From: Chryseobacterium sp. GVT01B
Lineage (GTDB): Bacteria > Bacteroidota > Bacteroidia > Flavobacteriales > Weeksellaceae
NCBI RefSeq assembly: GCF_019970045.1
Contig: NZ_JAHXYI010000001.1
Span: 310,001 to 374,000 of the forward strand
Direction of reading: 5' to 3'
DNA length: 64,000 bases
The notes below the pieces were generated by a model that saw only the letters and a list, made by a program, of their open reading frames with translations, ran no database searches and was not told the DNA's origin. Below are positions 1 through 9,419 of this stretch, one piece after another. The stretch's first letter is position 1, and each line of letters starts with the position of its first letter. The position numbers were made by a program, and so were the translations under genes.

Positions 1-722
1 GATACAGTTACTGTTTTACCTTCGAAGTTTTGTCCGATAGTCTTAAGCATCTGCTCAGCAAAATATACTACACCGTATCCTGTAGCTTCAGGACGGATTA
101 ATGAACCTCCGTAAGCTAGACCTTTTCCAGTAAGAACTCCGGTAAACTCATTTCTGATTTTTTTGTACTGTCCGAATAAATATCCGATTTCTCTTGCTCC
201 AACACCGATATCTCCTGCAGGTACGTCTGTTTCAGGACCGATGTGCTTGCACAATTCTGTCATGAAAGCCTGGCAGAAACGCATTACTTCCATATCAGAT
301 TTTCCTTGTGGATCGAAATCTGAACCTCCTTTACCACCTCCCATTGGAAGAGTTGTTAAAGAGTTTTTGAATACTTGTTCAAAAGCTAAGAACTTAAGAA
401 CTGATAAGTTTACAGTAGGATGGAAACGGATTCCTCCTTTATATGGTCCAATAGCAGAGTTCATTTGGATTCTGAAACCTCTGTTAACCTGAATTTCTCC
501 TTTATCATCAACCCATGGAACTCTGAAAATAATAATTCTTTCAGCTTCAGCCATTCTTTCAAGCAGCTTCATTCCTGTGTATTCTTTTTTAGTAGCAATG
601 AATGGAATTACAGTTACGGCAACTTCTTTTACAGCCTGTAAGAACTCCGGTTCGTTAGGATTTTTTGCTTCAATTTTTGCAATAAACTCTTGGATTTTCT
701 GGTCAATATTATATTGTTCCAT
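1..722 (-). CDS. gdhA: NADP-type glutamate dehydrogenase, N-terminal part (C-terminus beyond window)
   Basis: This is the first roughly 240 codons of a hexameric-type glutamate dehydrogenase, which interconverts 2-oxoglutarate plus ammonia and glutamate in the cytosol. Reading on the minus strand from the ATG at 720-722, the product contains the family's substrate-binding stretch [11 protein letters not shown], then [14 protein letters not shown] with the conserved lysines, and later [17 protein letters not shown] and the TGKG-like segment. The frame is open to the left window edge, so the NAD(P)-binding domain is missing only because of the cut. The family is usually about 450 residues. A good Bacteroidetes promoter lies directly upstream. 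Cofactor choice (NADP rather than NAD) is inferred from the overall similarity to bacterial GdhA. Confidence 0.95.
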   Translation of the reverse strand, partial: MEQYNIDQKIQEFIAKIEAKNPNEPEFLQAVKEVAVTVIPFIATKKEYTGMKLLERMAEAERIIIFRVPWVDDKGEIQVNRGFRIQMNSAIGPYKGGIRFHPTVNLSVLKFLAFEQVFKNSLTTLPMGGGKGGSDFDPQGKSDMEVMRFCQAFMTELCKHIGPETDVPAGDIGVGAREIGYLFGQYKKIRNEFTGVLTGKGLAYGGSLIRPEATGYGVVYFAEQMLKTIGQNFEGKTVTV

Positions 723-748
723 ATATTAAGGTTGAATATTATTGTCAA

Positions 749-778
749 CAAATTTAATTTTTTTTTCAAGATTCACAA
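749..778 (-). promoter_or_regulatory. Promoter of gdhA (-33 TTG / -7 TAAATTTG)
   Basis: On the minus strand TTG (776-778) is followed after 19 nt by TAAATTTG (749-756), matching the flavobacterial consensus TTG-N17-23-TAnnTTTG. It lies 27 nt before the gdhA ATG. Confidence 0.75.
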
Positions 779-912
779 CACTGTATTTCAACATTGTTAA
801 AAATTAAATAATAATGTTTCGTAATATTATTAAATTGATAATTTGTGTTCAAATTTTATTAAAAATGAAATGTTATGTGTGAAATAATGCAATATTAAGA
901 AATCATTAAATC

Positions 913-2022
913 TTAAATTGCCATGAATTGCCTCCCGGAAAATGATTTTACTTTCCCTAAAAGTTCCAATTCTAAAATTATTGGTAAAATTTTGTGCGTG
1001 GCAAGCCCAATTTTCTGAGATAGATCATCCAAAGAAATCAGAGGCTCTTCTTTAATGGATTGATATATTAAATTCTGATTATCAGGTAATTGTACTATGG
1101 TCTCGCTATAAGGAAATAACTCTCCAATTTTTTCTTTAGGAGCATTAAACCCCAACATACCGATAAGATCTTTTATGGTAGAAATGGCTGTTGCTTTGTT
1201 ATGGAAAATCAGCTGATTACATCCCTGGCTGCAGAGATCTGTAATTTTCCCTGGAAGGGCAAAAACGTCCCTATTATAATCATTGGCAAAAGCGGCGGTA
1301 CTTACAGAACCTCCTCCAAAACCGGTTTCCACTACAATGGTTGCGGGGGACATTCCTGCTACAATTCTATTTCTCTGAATGAAGTTTTCACGGTCTGGTT
1401 TTTGGGAAGAGCTGAACTCTGTGATTAATGCTCCACCTTCCTGAAGAATTTTCTCAGAAAGCTTCCTGTTTTTTGCCGGATATAAATATTGAAAGCCGTG
1501 TGCAAGGACAGCTATTGTAGGTTTCTGATGAAGAATAGACTGCTCATGAACCTCTTTGTCAACTCCTAGAGCAAGGCCGCTTACCGATAGATAAGTAGAA
1601 GATTGAGAGGCTTCAAACAAGTCTTCAATAAACTGCCGGCCATATGACGTCATATTCCTGGTTCCGACGATACTGACTTTTGAAATTGAATCATCAATGT
1701 TTCCTTTTTGATAAAGAATAGCAGGTGCATCATTACATTCGTTAAGCAGAAAAGGTGTTTCACCAAGATGTTTCAGCCTGACCTGAATATTATTCTTTTC
1801 GCAAAAATTTAATTCTTCTTCTGCGAATTCCAAATGCTTATTATTCCCAATGTCTGAAACTGTTTTTTGTCCTATGCCTTCCAGCTTTTTGTATTCTTTC
1901 TTTGCTCTTCTCCAGGCTTCCTGGGCACTTCCAAAAGTACGGACAAGTTTATGAAAATGAATGTCGCCTATCTGGCTGCACTCGCGGAGGGCGATTGCAT
2001 ATAAGTATTCTTGGGAAATCAT
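913..2022 (-). CDS. dprA: DNA-processing protein DprA
   Basis: DprA binds incoming single-stranded DNA during natural transformation and loads RecA. The 369-residue product has an N-terminal helical SAM-like part with the helix-hairpin-helix segment KLEGIGQKTVSDI, then the Rossmann-type DprA core: VSIVGTRNMTSYGRQ, SGLALGVDKEVHE, then ENFIQRNRIVAGMSPATIVV and VFALPGKITDLCSQGCNQLI. A C-terminal winged-helix-like segment (DDLSQKIGLATHKI) is also present, as is common. Length and motif order are typical. It lies 33 nt downstream of the rhomboid gene on the same strand and may be cotranscribed or use the -7 box in that gap. A role in transformation is inferred from the family; no other competence genes are in the window. 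Confidence 0.95.
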   Translation of the reverse strand: MISQEYLYAIALRECSQIGDIHFHKLVRTFGSAQEAWRRAKKEYKKLEGIGQKTVSDIGNNKHLEFAEEELNFCEKNNIQVRLKHLGETPFLLNECNDAPAILYQKGNIDDSISKVSIVGTRNMTSYGRQFIEDLFEASQSSTYLSVSGLALGVDKEVHEQSILHQKPTIAVLAHGFQYLYPAKNRKLSEKILQEGGALITEFSSSQKPDRENFIQRNRIVAGMSPATIVVETGFGGGSVSTAAFANDYNRDVFALPGKITDLCSQGCNQLIFHNKATAISTIKDLIGMLGFNAPKEKIGELFPYSETIVQLPDNQNLIYQSIKEEPLISLDDLSQKIGLATHKILPIILELELLGKVKSFSGRQFMAI

Positions 2023-2035
2023 GTGTGTTTTTTTT

Positions 2036-2043
2036 CAAATGTA
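2036..2043 (-). promoter_or_regulatory. Possible -7 box TACATTTG before dprA
   Basis: TACATTTG lies 13 nt before the dprA start inside the rhomboid-dprA gap. The nearest TTG is 24 nt upstream, slightly long, so this may be a weak internal promoter or chance. Confidence 0.35.
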
Positions 2044-2055
2044 GTGAATTAAGTG

Positions 2056-2823
2056 TTATCTCTTCCTCAATTCATCCAAATGATCCCAGATATCATCTCT
2101 TTTTTTATACGGAAGTTCCATAAAATCTTCCGGATGGTTTTCTTTGTATTCCTGCCACAGTTTATCATCCTTTTCACTATAATAATTAGGGAATTCCCAA
2201 ATGAACTTTTTCTTCTTTTCTCCAACATTTTTGAAGGCAAATGCAATAATACTTCCGACTACAGCTCCGGAAAGATGGGCCTGCCACGAAATTTTACTCG
2301 GCTCCTGCATGTTATAAAACAACTCTTCCGGCAGCATTCCCCAGACTAAACTTCCATAATATAGGACAACAAGCATTGAAATGGTCAGAAGTTTTGTATT
2401 CCATTTAAATACACCGCTAAAAAAAAGGAAGAAGGCAAGTACATACACTACACCACTGGCTCCGATTGTACATGTGTACATATATTCACCGGAGAGAATG
2501 TCGATTGGAGGAAGAAGCCATACCAAAAGCCCTGTTGCCAGCCAGCCGATAATAAAAACTTTGTTAGCAACCACAGGATAAAACTGATAGAGCAAAAACA
2601 TAAGTGCAGCTATCGGAATAGAGTTTCCTATAATATGATCTATATTTCCATGTAAAAGAGGAGAGGTAACGATACCGAGCAGTCCTTCAGGCAAAAGTGG
2701 AATGATCGCTCCAAAGCAGCTTTGAAAAAAGCCCTGCATTTGTAAGAAATACCCGAACCACATCGCAGAAAGCATCAGCAAAGGGTATATAATCGCTCTT
2801 TTGGAAATTGCATTTTTAAACAT
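2056..2823 (-). CDS. Rhomboid family intramembrane serine protease
   Basis: This 255-residue polytopic membrane protein carries the rhomboid signature: HGNIDHIIGN near residues 58-67 (the His and Asn of the oxyanion region), the nucleophile in GASG (Ser123) and the catalytic His in AHLSG (His183). About six hydrophobic segments are visible between residues 12 and 200, followed by a charged cytosolic tail of about 55 residues rich in Glu, Lys and Trp. Rhomboids cleave transmembrane substrates within the bilayer; the substrate cannot be told from sequence. It is transcribed toward dprA with a 33-nt gap. Confidence 0.9.
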   Translation of the reverse strand: MFKNAISKRAIIYPLLMLSAMWFGYFLQMQGFFQSCFGAIIPLLPEGLLGIVTSPLLHGNIDHIIGNSIPIAALMFLLYQFYPVVANKVFIIGWLATGLLVWLLPPIDILSGEYMYTCTIGASGVVYVLAFFLFFSGVFKWNTKLLTISMLVVLYYGSLVWGMLPEELFYNMQEPSKISWQAHLSGAVVGSIIAFAFKNVGEKKKKFIWEFPNYYSEKDDKLWQEYKENHPEDFMELPYKKRDDIWDHLDELRKR

Positions 2824-3032
2824 GAGGATTTTACGTCAAATCAAAAGCCAATGATAAATTTCGGAAAATTTGTCGATGAATCAGTTTCTACCTACCTGAT
2901 TTTAAGACAAAAGGTTTCAAATTTATTTTTTAAACTTATTATTTTGGCATTGATTTTATAGAGATATCTTATTGTTAGGTAATTAATAGCATTCTTTAAA
3001 GCTGAATTTACCTTTAAAAAAAATTATATTAA

Positions 3033-3040
3033 TACTTTTG
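3033..3040 (+). promoter_or_regulatory. -7 box TACTTTTG before first DUF3078 gene
   Basis: TACTTTTG fits TAnnTTTG and ends 20 nt before the ATG at 3061. No clear TTG is seen 19 nt upstream, so only the -7 element is supported. Confidence 0.5.
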
Positions 3041-3060
3041 CAATGAAAATTATTTGAGTA

Positions 3061-3987
3061 ATGAAGAAGTTTTTATTGATTCTTTCCTTTTTTATGGGGA
3101 TTTATGCAAGTGCACAAGAAGAATTGAAGAAAGATTCTGTTGTGGCTGATACAGTAAAATACTGGTCGGTGATAGGAAAAAACACATTAATGATCAATCA
3201 GGCTGCCTTTTCAAACTGGGTAGGAGGTGGAGCCAACAACGTAGGATGGCTTGCCGGGATCAATTACAATCTGACGTATGAAAAAGACAACGACCTCTGG
3301 GAGAATATCATTATTCTGGGGTATGGACAGAATGATACCAAAGGATTGGGAATAAGAAAAACGCAGGATGTGATCAACGTTTCTACCAATTATGGGCGAA
3401 AATTCTCAAAAAGCTGGTATTTCTCTTTAGGTGCGGGATTGCAATCACAGTTTGCTGCAGGATATGAAGATGGAAACAACCCTGAAGCCAAAAAGATCTC
3501 AAATTTTATGGCCCCGGGCTACCTGAACGTCGGGATGGGTATCACCTATAGACCCAATGATGATCTGACGGTGACTTTACGTCCTACCAACGCCAGATGG
3601 ACATTTGTTTTGGATAAAGACCTTCAGACAGCAGGAAGTTATGGTTTGAAAAACGATGGTGATTCTTCTTTATTGCAATTCGGTTTTCTTGGAACGGCCA
3701 TTTATAAGCTGAAAATAATGGAAGATATTTATTTGACAAATACGGCTTCAGTCTTCTCGAATTACCTTGACCGTCCGGACAGGCTGGTTCTTGCTTATGG
3801 AGCTCTGTTGAACCTTAAAGTCAACAAATATATTTCATCCAATGTGACGGTTGATTTACTGTATGATCACAACCAAATCGAGAAAACGCAGCTGAAACAA
3901 ACCCTTGGAATTGGGTTCGCTTATACCATTGATAATGGTGTGAAGCGTTCTGATCGTAAGGACAGTCAATGGTGGATTAAAAAGTAA
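3061..3987 (+). CDS. DUF3078 family protein, copy 1 (secreted, beta-rich)
   Basis: The 308-residue product starts with a signal peptide (MKKFLLILSFFMGIYASAQ) and then has alternating polar/hydrophobic beta strands with many aromatic girdle-like residues, as in outer-membrane barrel-like proteins of Bacteroidetes. The family hallmark segment with NQAAFSNWVGGGANN near residue 45 places it in DUF3078; function is unknown. It is followed by a paralogue in the same direction, separated by a terminator and its own -7 box, so the two are probably separate transcription units. An almost identical 62-nt patch is shared with the paralogue (3196-3257 and 4346-4407). A role in the outer membrane is inference. 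Confidence 0.85.
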   Translation: MKKFLLILSFFMGIYASAQEELKKDSVVADTVKYWSVIGKNTLMINQAAFSNWVGGGANNVGWLAGINYNLTYEKDNDLWENIIILGYGQNDTKGLGIRKTQDVINVSTNYGRKFSKSWYFSLGAGLQSQFAAGYEDGNNPEAKKISNFMAPGYLNVGMGITYRPNDDLTVTLRPTNARWTFVLDKDLQTAGSYGLKNDGDSSLLQFGFLGTAIYKLKIMEDIYLTNTASVFSNYLDRPDRLVLAYGALLNLKVNKYISSNVTVDLLYDHNQIEKTQLKQTLGIGFAYTIDNGVKRSDRKDSQWWIKK

Positions 3988-4013
3988 TATGAGAAATCAA
4001 TTTTAATATAAAG

Positions 4014-4038
4014 ACACTTCAGAAATGAGGTGTTTTTT
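4014..4038 (+). terminator. Intrinsic terminator after DUF3078 copy 1
   Basis: ACACTTC pairs with GAGGTGT (one wobble) across a 6-nt loop and is followed by a T run, 27 nt after the stop codon. Confidence 0.65.
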
Positions 4039-4190
4039 GTTTTGAAAATACTGTAGTTTTAAGTTGACTTAAGTTTGGGGTGTAATAGAGTTTTGTTTAA
4101 ATGATTTATTTTCATTGTATTATAAGCGAAAAATCAACTATGTTAAATTCATTTTAAAGTGAATTTTCTTCTGACGTAGATTATTATTTA

Positions 4191-4198
4191 TACATTTG
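4191..4198 (+). promoter_or_regulatory. -7 box TACATTTG before second DUF3078 gene
   Basis: TACATTTG ends 15 nt before the ATG at 4214 and follows the terminator of the first copy. The -33 position reads TTC rather than TTG. Confidence 0.5.
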
Positions 4199-4213
4199 TA
4201 ATAAATCGACATT

Positions 4214-5137
4214 ATGAAAAAACTTTTATTGATCGGTTCCATTTCTTTTGGAGCGATAGCTTTGGCGCAAGAAACTAAAACAGATGCTCCTGCAGCAGAC
4301 ACCGTTAAAGCCTGGTCTATTCAGGGACAAAATACATTAATGCTTAATCAGGCTGCCTTTTCAAACTGGGTAGGTGGTGGAGCCAACAACGTAGGATGGC
4401 TTGCCGGTGTCAATTACAACCTGACTTATGAGAAGGGGAAAGATCTTTGGGAAAATATCATTATTCTGGGTTATGGACAGAATAATACCCAGGGAACAGG
4501 AGTGAGAAAAACTCAGGATGTTATTAACCTTTCTACAAACTATGGTAGAAAATTTGCCGAAAGCTGGTATTTCTCCGCAGGAGCAGGCCTTCAGACTCAG
4601 TTTGCTCCGGGATATGAAGATGGAAACAATCCTGATGCTAAAAAGATTTCCAATTTCATGGCTCCCGGATATTTAAATGTAGGTGCAGGGGTTACTTACC
4701 GTCCTAATGATAATCTGACCGTAACATTGCGTCCTGCTAATGCGAGATGGACTTTTGTTTTAGACAAGGATCTCCAGACTGCCGGAACGTATGGCCTTAA
4801 AAATGATGGTGATTCATCACTTTTCCAGTTCGGTTTTCTTGGAACAGCCATCTATAAGATCAAAATCATGGAGAATATTAATCTGACGAATACAGCGTCT
4901 GTATTTTCAAATTATCTGGATCATCCGGATAGATTGGTACTGGCTTACGGAGCGGTTTTAAATATGAAGATCAATAAATATATTTCATCCAATATTACCC
5001 TGGATCTTCTGTATGACCACAATCAGATCTGGAAGACACAGTTGAAGCAGACGTTGGGCGTAGGTCTGGCTTATAATTTTGATAATGGTAAGAAACGTTC
5101 GGATAATAAGGATAACCAAGGCTGGTTAAAGAAATAA
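4214..5137 (+). CDS. DUF3078 family protein, copy 2 (secreted, beta-rich)
   Basis: This 307-residue protein is a close paralogue of the preceding gene, with long identical stretches over the whole length after a different signal peptide (MKKLLLIGSISFGAIALAQ). Differences concentrate in the first 45 residues and in loop positions such as the NDTKGLG/NNTQGTG turn near residue 100. The conserved C-terminal end with a lysine pair and an aromatic (WLKK here, WIKK in copy 1) is shared. Both copies are intact with no frameshift, which argues that each is under selection. Function is unknown; an outer-membrane location is inferred from signal peptide and strand pattern. Confidence 0.85.
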   Translation: MKKLLLIGSISFGAIALAQETKTDAPAADTVKAWSIQGQNTLMLNQAAFSNWVGGGANNVGWLAGVNYNLTYEKGKDLWENIIILGYGQNNTQGTGVRKTQDVINLSTNYGRKFAESWYFSAGAGLQTQFAPGYEDGNNPDAKKISNFMAPGYLNVGAGVTYRPNDNLTVTLRPANARWTFVLDKDLQTAGTYGLKNDGDSSLFQFGFLGTAIYKIKIMENINLTNTASVFSNYLDHPDRLVLAYGAVLNMKINKYISSNITLDLLYDHNQIWKTQLKQTLGVGLAYNFDNGKKRSDNKDNQGWLKK

Positions 5138-5158
5138 GAGAGAACTCGTAAGAAATAA

Positions 5159-5187
5159 AAAAAGCACTTCAAAAAGAAGTGCTTTTT
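5159..5187. terminator. Bidirectional terminator between DUF3078 copy 2 and sufD
   Basis: Perfect 12-bp arms (AAAAAGCACTTC and GAAGTGCTTTTT) around a 5-nt A loop, with A/T runs on both sides. It can end both the plus-strand gene and the minus-strand suf operon. Confidence 0.85.
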
Positions 5188-5207
5188 CGTATCAATATAT
5201 ATAAGTC

Positions 5208-6542
5208 TTAGAATTCTATATCTACTCCTAGTTTTTCAGCCAATAGCTTAGAAATTTTTTCCTTTAGAGGCTCAATATCAATGTTCTGCATGGCATCATT
5301 TGCGAAAGCATATAAAAGTAATGCCTGAGCTTCTTTTTTAGAGATTCCTCTTGCTCTCAGATAAAATAAAGCATCTTCATTCAATTGACCTACGGTACAA
5401 CCGTGAGAACATTTTACATCATCTGCAAAGATCTCCAACTGAGGTTTTGTATCAATACTTGCCCCCTCACTTAGCAATACGTTGTTGTTTTGCTGATAAG
5501 CATTTGTTTTCTGAGCAATTTTGTCAACGAAAACTTTTCCATTGAAAACTCCATGGGCATTGCCATCAAAGATTCCTTTGTAGTTCTGATAACTTTCACA
5601 GTTCGGGAAATTGTGGTGAACTGCCGTGTGGTGGTCTACCAACTGATCTTTCCCAATGATTGTGATCCCGTTCATGAATGAATTGATATTAGATCCATTA
5701 TGAATAAAATCAAGGTTGTTTCTTACCAGTTTACCTCCGAAAGAGAATGTGTTTACAGTCGTTAAACTGTCTTTCTCCTGTCTTGCGAAAGTACTGTCGA
5801 TAAGATAGGTTGTGTTGTTGTCATTCTGAAGTTTGTGCCAGTCTGCTTTTGCATTCGGATAAGTAAAGATCTCCGTTACAGAGTTTGTCAATACATACGT
5901 GCTGTCAAAATTATGGTGGCTTTCAATCACTTCTACTTTGGCTCCTTCTTCTACAATCAAAAGATTTCTTGTATTGTAGAATGTGTTTTCCTCCTGATTT
6001 TGAGAAATATAGAAAACGTGGATTGGTTTTTCAATCACTACATTTTTAGGAACCTTAAGGAAGAATCCATATTTGCAATAAGCAAGGTTCAGGTTAGTAA
6101 AAGCCTGTTCTTTAGAAGCAATCGTATTGAAATATTTTTCAAAAACCTCTTTATGCTTCTCATCGTTTAATGCATAGTTGAATGAAAGAAATTCTACATT
6201 TTCAATAGAAACTTTAGAAAGCTCTTTGTGAAGTTTACCGTTTACAAAAACAATCCAATCAAAATTTTCTTCCCCAAGGTGCAATTCATCAAACTGCTCC
6301 TTAGTGATATTGTGGTTCTCTTTCGGGAAGAAGTTGTAGCTTTTTTCCGTGATTTCCTTTAGATTGGTATATTTATATTCTTCGTCTTTTTTAGTAGGAA
6401 AACCAAGGTCTGCAAATCTCTGAAGAGCTGCTTTTCTTTCATCATCCAGAAATCTGTGACGAAGACTCTCCAAAAATTCATTATGGTTCTCTGTAAGTTG
6501 TTCTTTTAATGCCATTACTGGTATATCTGTGGTTTGCACCAT
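5208..6542 (-). CDS. sufD: Fe-S cluster assembly protein SufD
   Basis: SufD is part of the SufBC2D scaffold on which Fe-S clusters are built. The 444-residue product shows the SufD/SufB beta-helix core from about residue 130 onward and the C-terminal signature KCSHGCTVGQLNEDALFYLRA, which includes the conserved His after the Ser. It is the last gene of the operon: sufA-type, sufB, GNAT, sufC, sufD, with a 141-nt gap to sufC and a strong terminator 21 nt after its stop. An internal Met at residue 10 is an alternative start. Length is typical for Bacteroidetes SufD. Confidence 0.95.
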   Translation of the reverse strand: MVQTTDIPVMALKEQLTENHNEFLESLRHRFLDDERKAALQRFADLGFPTKKDEEYKYTNLKEITEKSYNFFPKENHNITKEQFDELHLGEENFDWIVFVNGKLHKELSKVSIENVEFLSFNYALNDEKHKEVFEKYFNTIASKEQAFTNLNLAYCKYGFFLKVPKNVVIEKPIHVFYISQNQEENTFYNTRNLLIVEEGAKVEVIESHHNFDSTYVLTNSVTEIFTYPNAKADWHKLQNDNNTTYLIDSTFARQEKDSLTTVNTFSFGGKLVRNNLDFIHNGSNINSFMNGITIIGKDQLVDHHTAVHHNFPNCESYQNYKGIFDGNAHGVFNGKVFVDKIAQKTNAYQQNNNVLLSEGASIDTKPQLEIFADDVKCSHGCTVGQLNEDALFYLRARGISKKEAQALLLYAFANDAMQNIDIEPLKEKISKLLAEKLGVDIEF

Positions 6543-6683
6543 TTTTTCTTTTTTTTTGAACTAAAATATTGTTATTCCGAGGAATAGGGAATCCAATTTT
6601 TAATAGTAGAGATTCTTTATTTTGACAGGCTTCACGAATGAATGATTGCTAAAAATTTTAATCTCTGAAATAATATATTCTTC

Positions 6684-7427
6684 TTAGTTAAGAAGCCAGT
6701 CGTAACCTTTTTCTTCAAGCTCTAATGCTAAAGATTTATCACCGGTTTTGATGATTTTTCCATCTGCTAAAACGTGAACGAAGTCAGGTTGAATATAGTT
6801 AAGCAATCTTTGATAGTGCGTAATCAAAAGAACTGCATTTCCTTCATTTTTAAAGTGGTTTACTCCATCTGCTACGATTCTTAAAGCATCGATATCCAAT
6901 CCTGAATCAGTCTCATCAAGGATAGCTAATTTAGGATTAAGCATCATCATCTGGAAGATCTCGTTTCTTTTCTTTTCACCTCCGGAGAATCCCTCGTTTA
7001 ATGATCTTGAAAGGAAATCTTTCTTGATACCCAGTTTTTCAGATTTTTCACGGATTAATGCAAGCATTTCTTTTGCCGGCATTTCTTCCAATCCATTTGC
7101 TTTTCTTGTTTCGTTTAAAGCAGCCTTGATAAAGTTCGTTACAGAAACTCCCGGAATTTCCACTGGATATTGGAAAGAAAGGAAAATTCCTTTGTGTGCT
7201 CTATCTTCAGGAGCGTCTTCACTGATGTCTTCTCCCTGGAAAAGGATTTCTCCACCAGTCACCTCGTAATCCTCTTTTCCAGCGATTACAGAAGAAAGGG
7301 TAGATTTCCCGGCTCCGTTCGGCCCCATGATAGCGTGAACTTCACCTGGCTTTATTTCAAGATTAATACCTTTTAATATTTCTGCGCCATCTTCAATTTT
7401 GGCGTGAAGGTTTTTAATTTCTAACAT
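6684..7427 (-). CDS. sufC: Fe-S cluster assembly ATPase SufC
   Basis: SufC is the ABC-type ATPase that drives conformational change of the SufBC2D complex. The 247-residue protein has Walker [10 protein letters not shown] (residues 35-43), the ABC signature [11 protein letters not shown] near residue 148, and Walker [13 protein letters not shown], all in order, plus the H-loop [10 protein letters not shown]. It is not membrane-associated. It follows the GNAT gene by 18 nt and precedes sufD. Confidence 0.97.
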   Translation of the reverse strand: MLEIKNLHAKIEDGAEILKGINLEIKPGEVHAIMGPNGAGKSTLSSVIAGKEDYEVTGGEILFQGEDISEDAPEDRAHKGIFLSFQYPVEIPGVSVTNFIKAALNETRKANGLEEMPAKEMLALIREKSEKLGIKKDFLSRSLNEGFSGGEKKRNEIFQMMMLNPKLAILDETDSGLDIDALRIVADGVNHFKNEGNAVLLITHYQRLLNYIQPDFVHVLADGKIIKTGDKSLALELEEKGYDWLLN

Positions 7428-7445
7428 TTTATTTGCTTAAACAAA

Positions 7446-7949
7446 TTATTTTTGAATTCTATATACTAAACTTTCAGGTTGACCAGGAACATCATTAAGA
7501 GTCCCGATTTTGATCATACCTGCCTTTTCCAAAACTTTAACAGAAGCTATATTGGTAGGACGAACAATTGCGAATATTTCTTCATTGTTCTCCTTAAAGC
7601 CAAAATCTATAGCTTTCTTTGTGAATTCTGTGGCGTATCCCTTCCCCCATGCCTGGGAAGCAAAACGATAGCCTAAATTCAATTTTTCTTTGTCTCCGTA
7701 GAGTTTGTAGCTCAGTCCTCCAAAACCTATTATATTTTCAGGGCTTTCCTTTTCAGCAATAGCCCAGCTTCCAAAATGATGGCTGTCCCAATGATCAAGC
7801 ATTTTTGTAAATGTATTCTCTGCTTTTTCAAAGCTCATGGGTCCGCTTGGGTTATGAATATTGGTTTCAGGGTCATGATTAATTTCAAAGAAACTTTCAA
7901 AATCTTCTTTTGCTGGTTTTCTTAAAATTAATCTTTCTGTAACTACCAT
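7446..7949 (-). CDS. GNAT family N-acetyltransferase embedded in suf operon
   Basis: This 167-residue protein has the RimJ/RimL-type acetyltransferase layout: an N-terminal TERLILRKP strand, the acetyl-CoA loop around NLGYRFASQAWGKGYATE (the Q/RxxGxG/A-like turn), and the C-terminal VRPTNIASVKVLEKAGM segment. It acetylates an amino group from acetyl-CoA; the acceptor is unknown. It lies 7 nt after sufB and 18 nt before sufC, so it is surely cotranscribed with the suf genes although no Suf role is known. Either it hitchhikes or it modifies a small molecule or protein under the same regulation. Confidence 0.88.
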   Translation of the reverse strand: MVVTERLILRKPAKEDFESFFEINHDPETNIHNPSGPMSFEKAENTFTKMLDHWDSHHFGSWAIAEKESPENIIGFGGLSYKLYGDKEKLNLGYRFASQAWGKGYATEFTKKAIDFGFKENNEEIFAIVRPTNIASVKVLEKAGMIKIGTLNDVPGQPESLVYRIQK

Positions 7950-7956
7950 ATTTATT

Positions 7957-9405
7957 TTATCCTACTGATCCTTCTAATGAAATCTCAAGTAATTTCTGTG
8001 CTTCAATAGCAAATTCCATCGGAAGCTTGTTTAAAACTTCTTTACTGAAACCATTTACGATCAAGGCAATTGCTCTTTCCGTATCAATACCTCTCTGGTT
8101 ACAGTAGAAAATCTGATCTTCTCCAATTTTTGAAGTCGTTGCCTCGTGCTCTAACTGTGCCGTAGGATCTTTGATTTCAATATAAGGGAAAGTGTGGGCA
8201 CCACATTCATTACCCATCAATAAAGAGTCACATTGTGAGAAGTTTCTTGCTCCTTTTGCAGAAGGCATTACTTTCACCTGTCCTCTGTATGAATTTTGAG
8301 ATTTTCCTGCAGAAATACCTTTTGAAATAATGGTTGATTTGGTATTCTTCCCTATGTGAATCATTTTTGTTCCTGTATCTGCATACTGGTGGTTATTGGT
8401 TACCGCGATAGAGTAGAACTCTCCGATAGAATTGTCTCCTTTAAGGATACAAGACGGATATTTCCATGTTACTGCAGAACCTGTTTCAACCTGTGTCCAT
8501 GAGATTTTTGCATTTCTTTCACAAAGTCCTCTTTTCGTTACAAAGTTGAATACCCCTCCTTTACCTTCTTCATTACCAGGATACCAGTTTTGAACGGTTG
8601 AATATTTGATTTCAGCATTGTCTAAAGCGATCAGTTCCACTACCGCAGCGTGAAGCTGGTTTTCATCTCTTGACGGTGCTGTACAGCCTTCAAGATAAGA
8701 AACATAACTTCCTTCATCAGCAATAAGCAGCGTTCTTTCAAACTGTCCTGTTCCTGCCTGGTTGATACGGAAATAAGTGGAAAGCTCCATTGGACATTTT
8801 ACCCCTTTTGGAATATAACAGAAACTTCCGTCAGAGAATACTGCGGAATTCAATGCTGCATAGAAATTATCTCCTCTTGGAACTACTTTTCCAAGATATT
8901 TTCTTACTAAATCAGGGTGGTTTTTAATGGCCTCAGAAATTGAGCAGAAAATAATTCCTTTCTCTGCCAATGTATCCTGGAAAGTAGTTTTCACAGAAAT
9001 TGAGTCCATTACGATATCTACAGCAACTCCTGAAAGTCTTTTCTGCTCTTCGATATTGATTCCTAATTTTGCAAATGTTTTCAGCAATTCAGGATCTACC
9101 TCGTCAAGACTAGCTAGCTCCGGCTTTACTTTAGGGGCAGCATAGTAACGGATTGCTTGAAAATCCGGTTTTTCATATTTGATATTCGCCCAGTTAGGCT
9201 CTACCATTTTCAACCAGATTTTGAAAGATTCCAAACGCCATTCAGTCATCCATTCCGGCTCTTCTTTTTTAGCAGAGATGGCACGGATGATATCCTCATT
9301 TAAACCGATCGGGAAATCTTCATAATCAATTTTGGTTTCCCAACCGAATTCATATTTTTTATTTTCTAGATCGACTCTTAAATCGTCTTCTGTATATTTA
9401 CTCAT
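7957..9405 (-). CDS. sufB: Fe-S cluster assembly protein SufB
   Basis: SufB is the scaffold subunit receiving sulfur and holding the nascent cluster. The 482-residue product is the usual length and carries the family C-terminal signature with [18 protein letters not shown] (the first Cys corresponds to the proposed cluster/sulfur site) and [19 protein letters not shown]. The operon order is sufA-type, sufB, GNAT, sufC, sufD. The gap to the upstream sufA-like gene contains an unusual 61-nt palindrome. Confidence 0.97.
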   Translation of the reverse strand: MSKYTEDDLRVDLENKKYEFGWETKIDYEDFPIGLNEDIIRAISAKKEEPEWMTEWRLESFKIWLKMVEPNWANIKYEKPDFQAIRYYAAPKVKPELASLDEVDPELLKTFAKLGINIEEQKRLSGVAVDIVMDSISVKTTFQDTLAEKGIIFCSISEAIKNHPDLVRKYLGKVVPRGDNFYAALNSAVFSDGSFCYIPKGVKCPMELSTYFRINQAGTGQFERTLLIADEGSYVSYLEGCTAPSRDENQLHAAVVELIALDNAEIKYSTVQNWYPGNEEGKGGVFNFVTKRGLCERNAKISWTQVETGSAVTWKYPSCILKGDNSIGEFYSIAVTNNHQYADTGTKMIHIGKNTKSTIISKGISAGKSQNSYRGQVKVMPSAKGARNFSQCDSLLMGNECGAHTFPYIEIKDPTAQLEHEATTSKIGEDQIFYCNQRGIDTERAIALIVNGFSKEVLNKLPMEFAIEAQKLLEISLEGSVG

Positions 9406-9419
9406 TACTTTTTTTTAGA

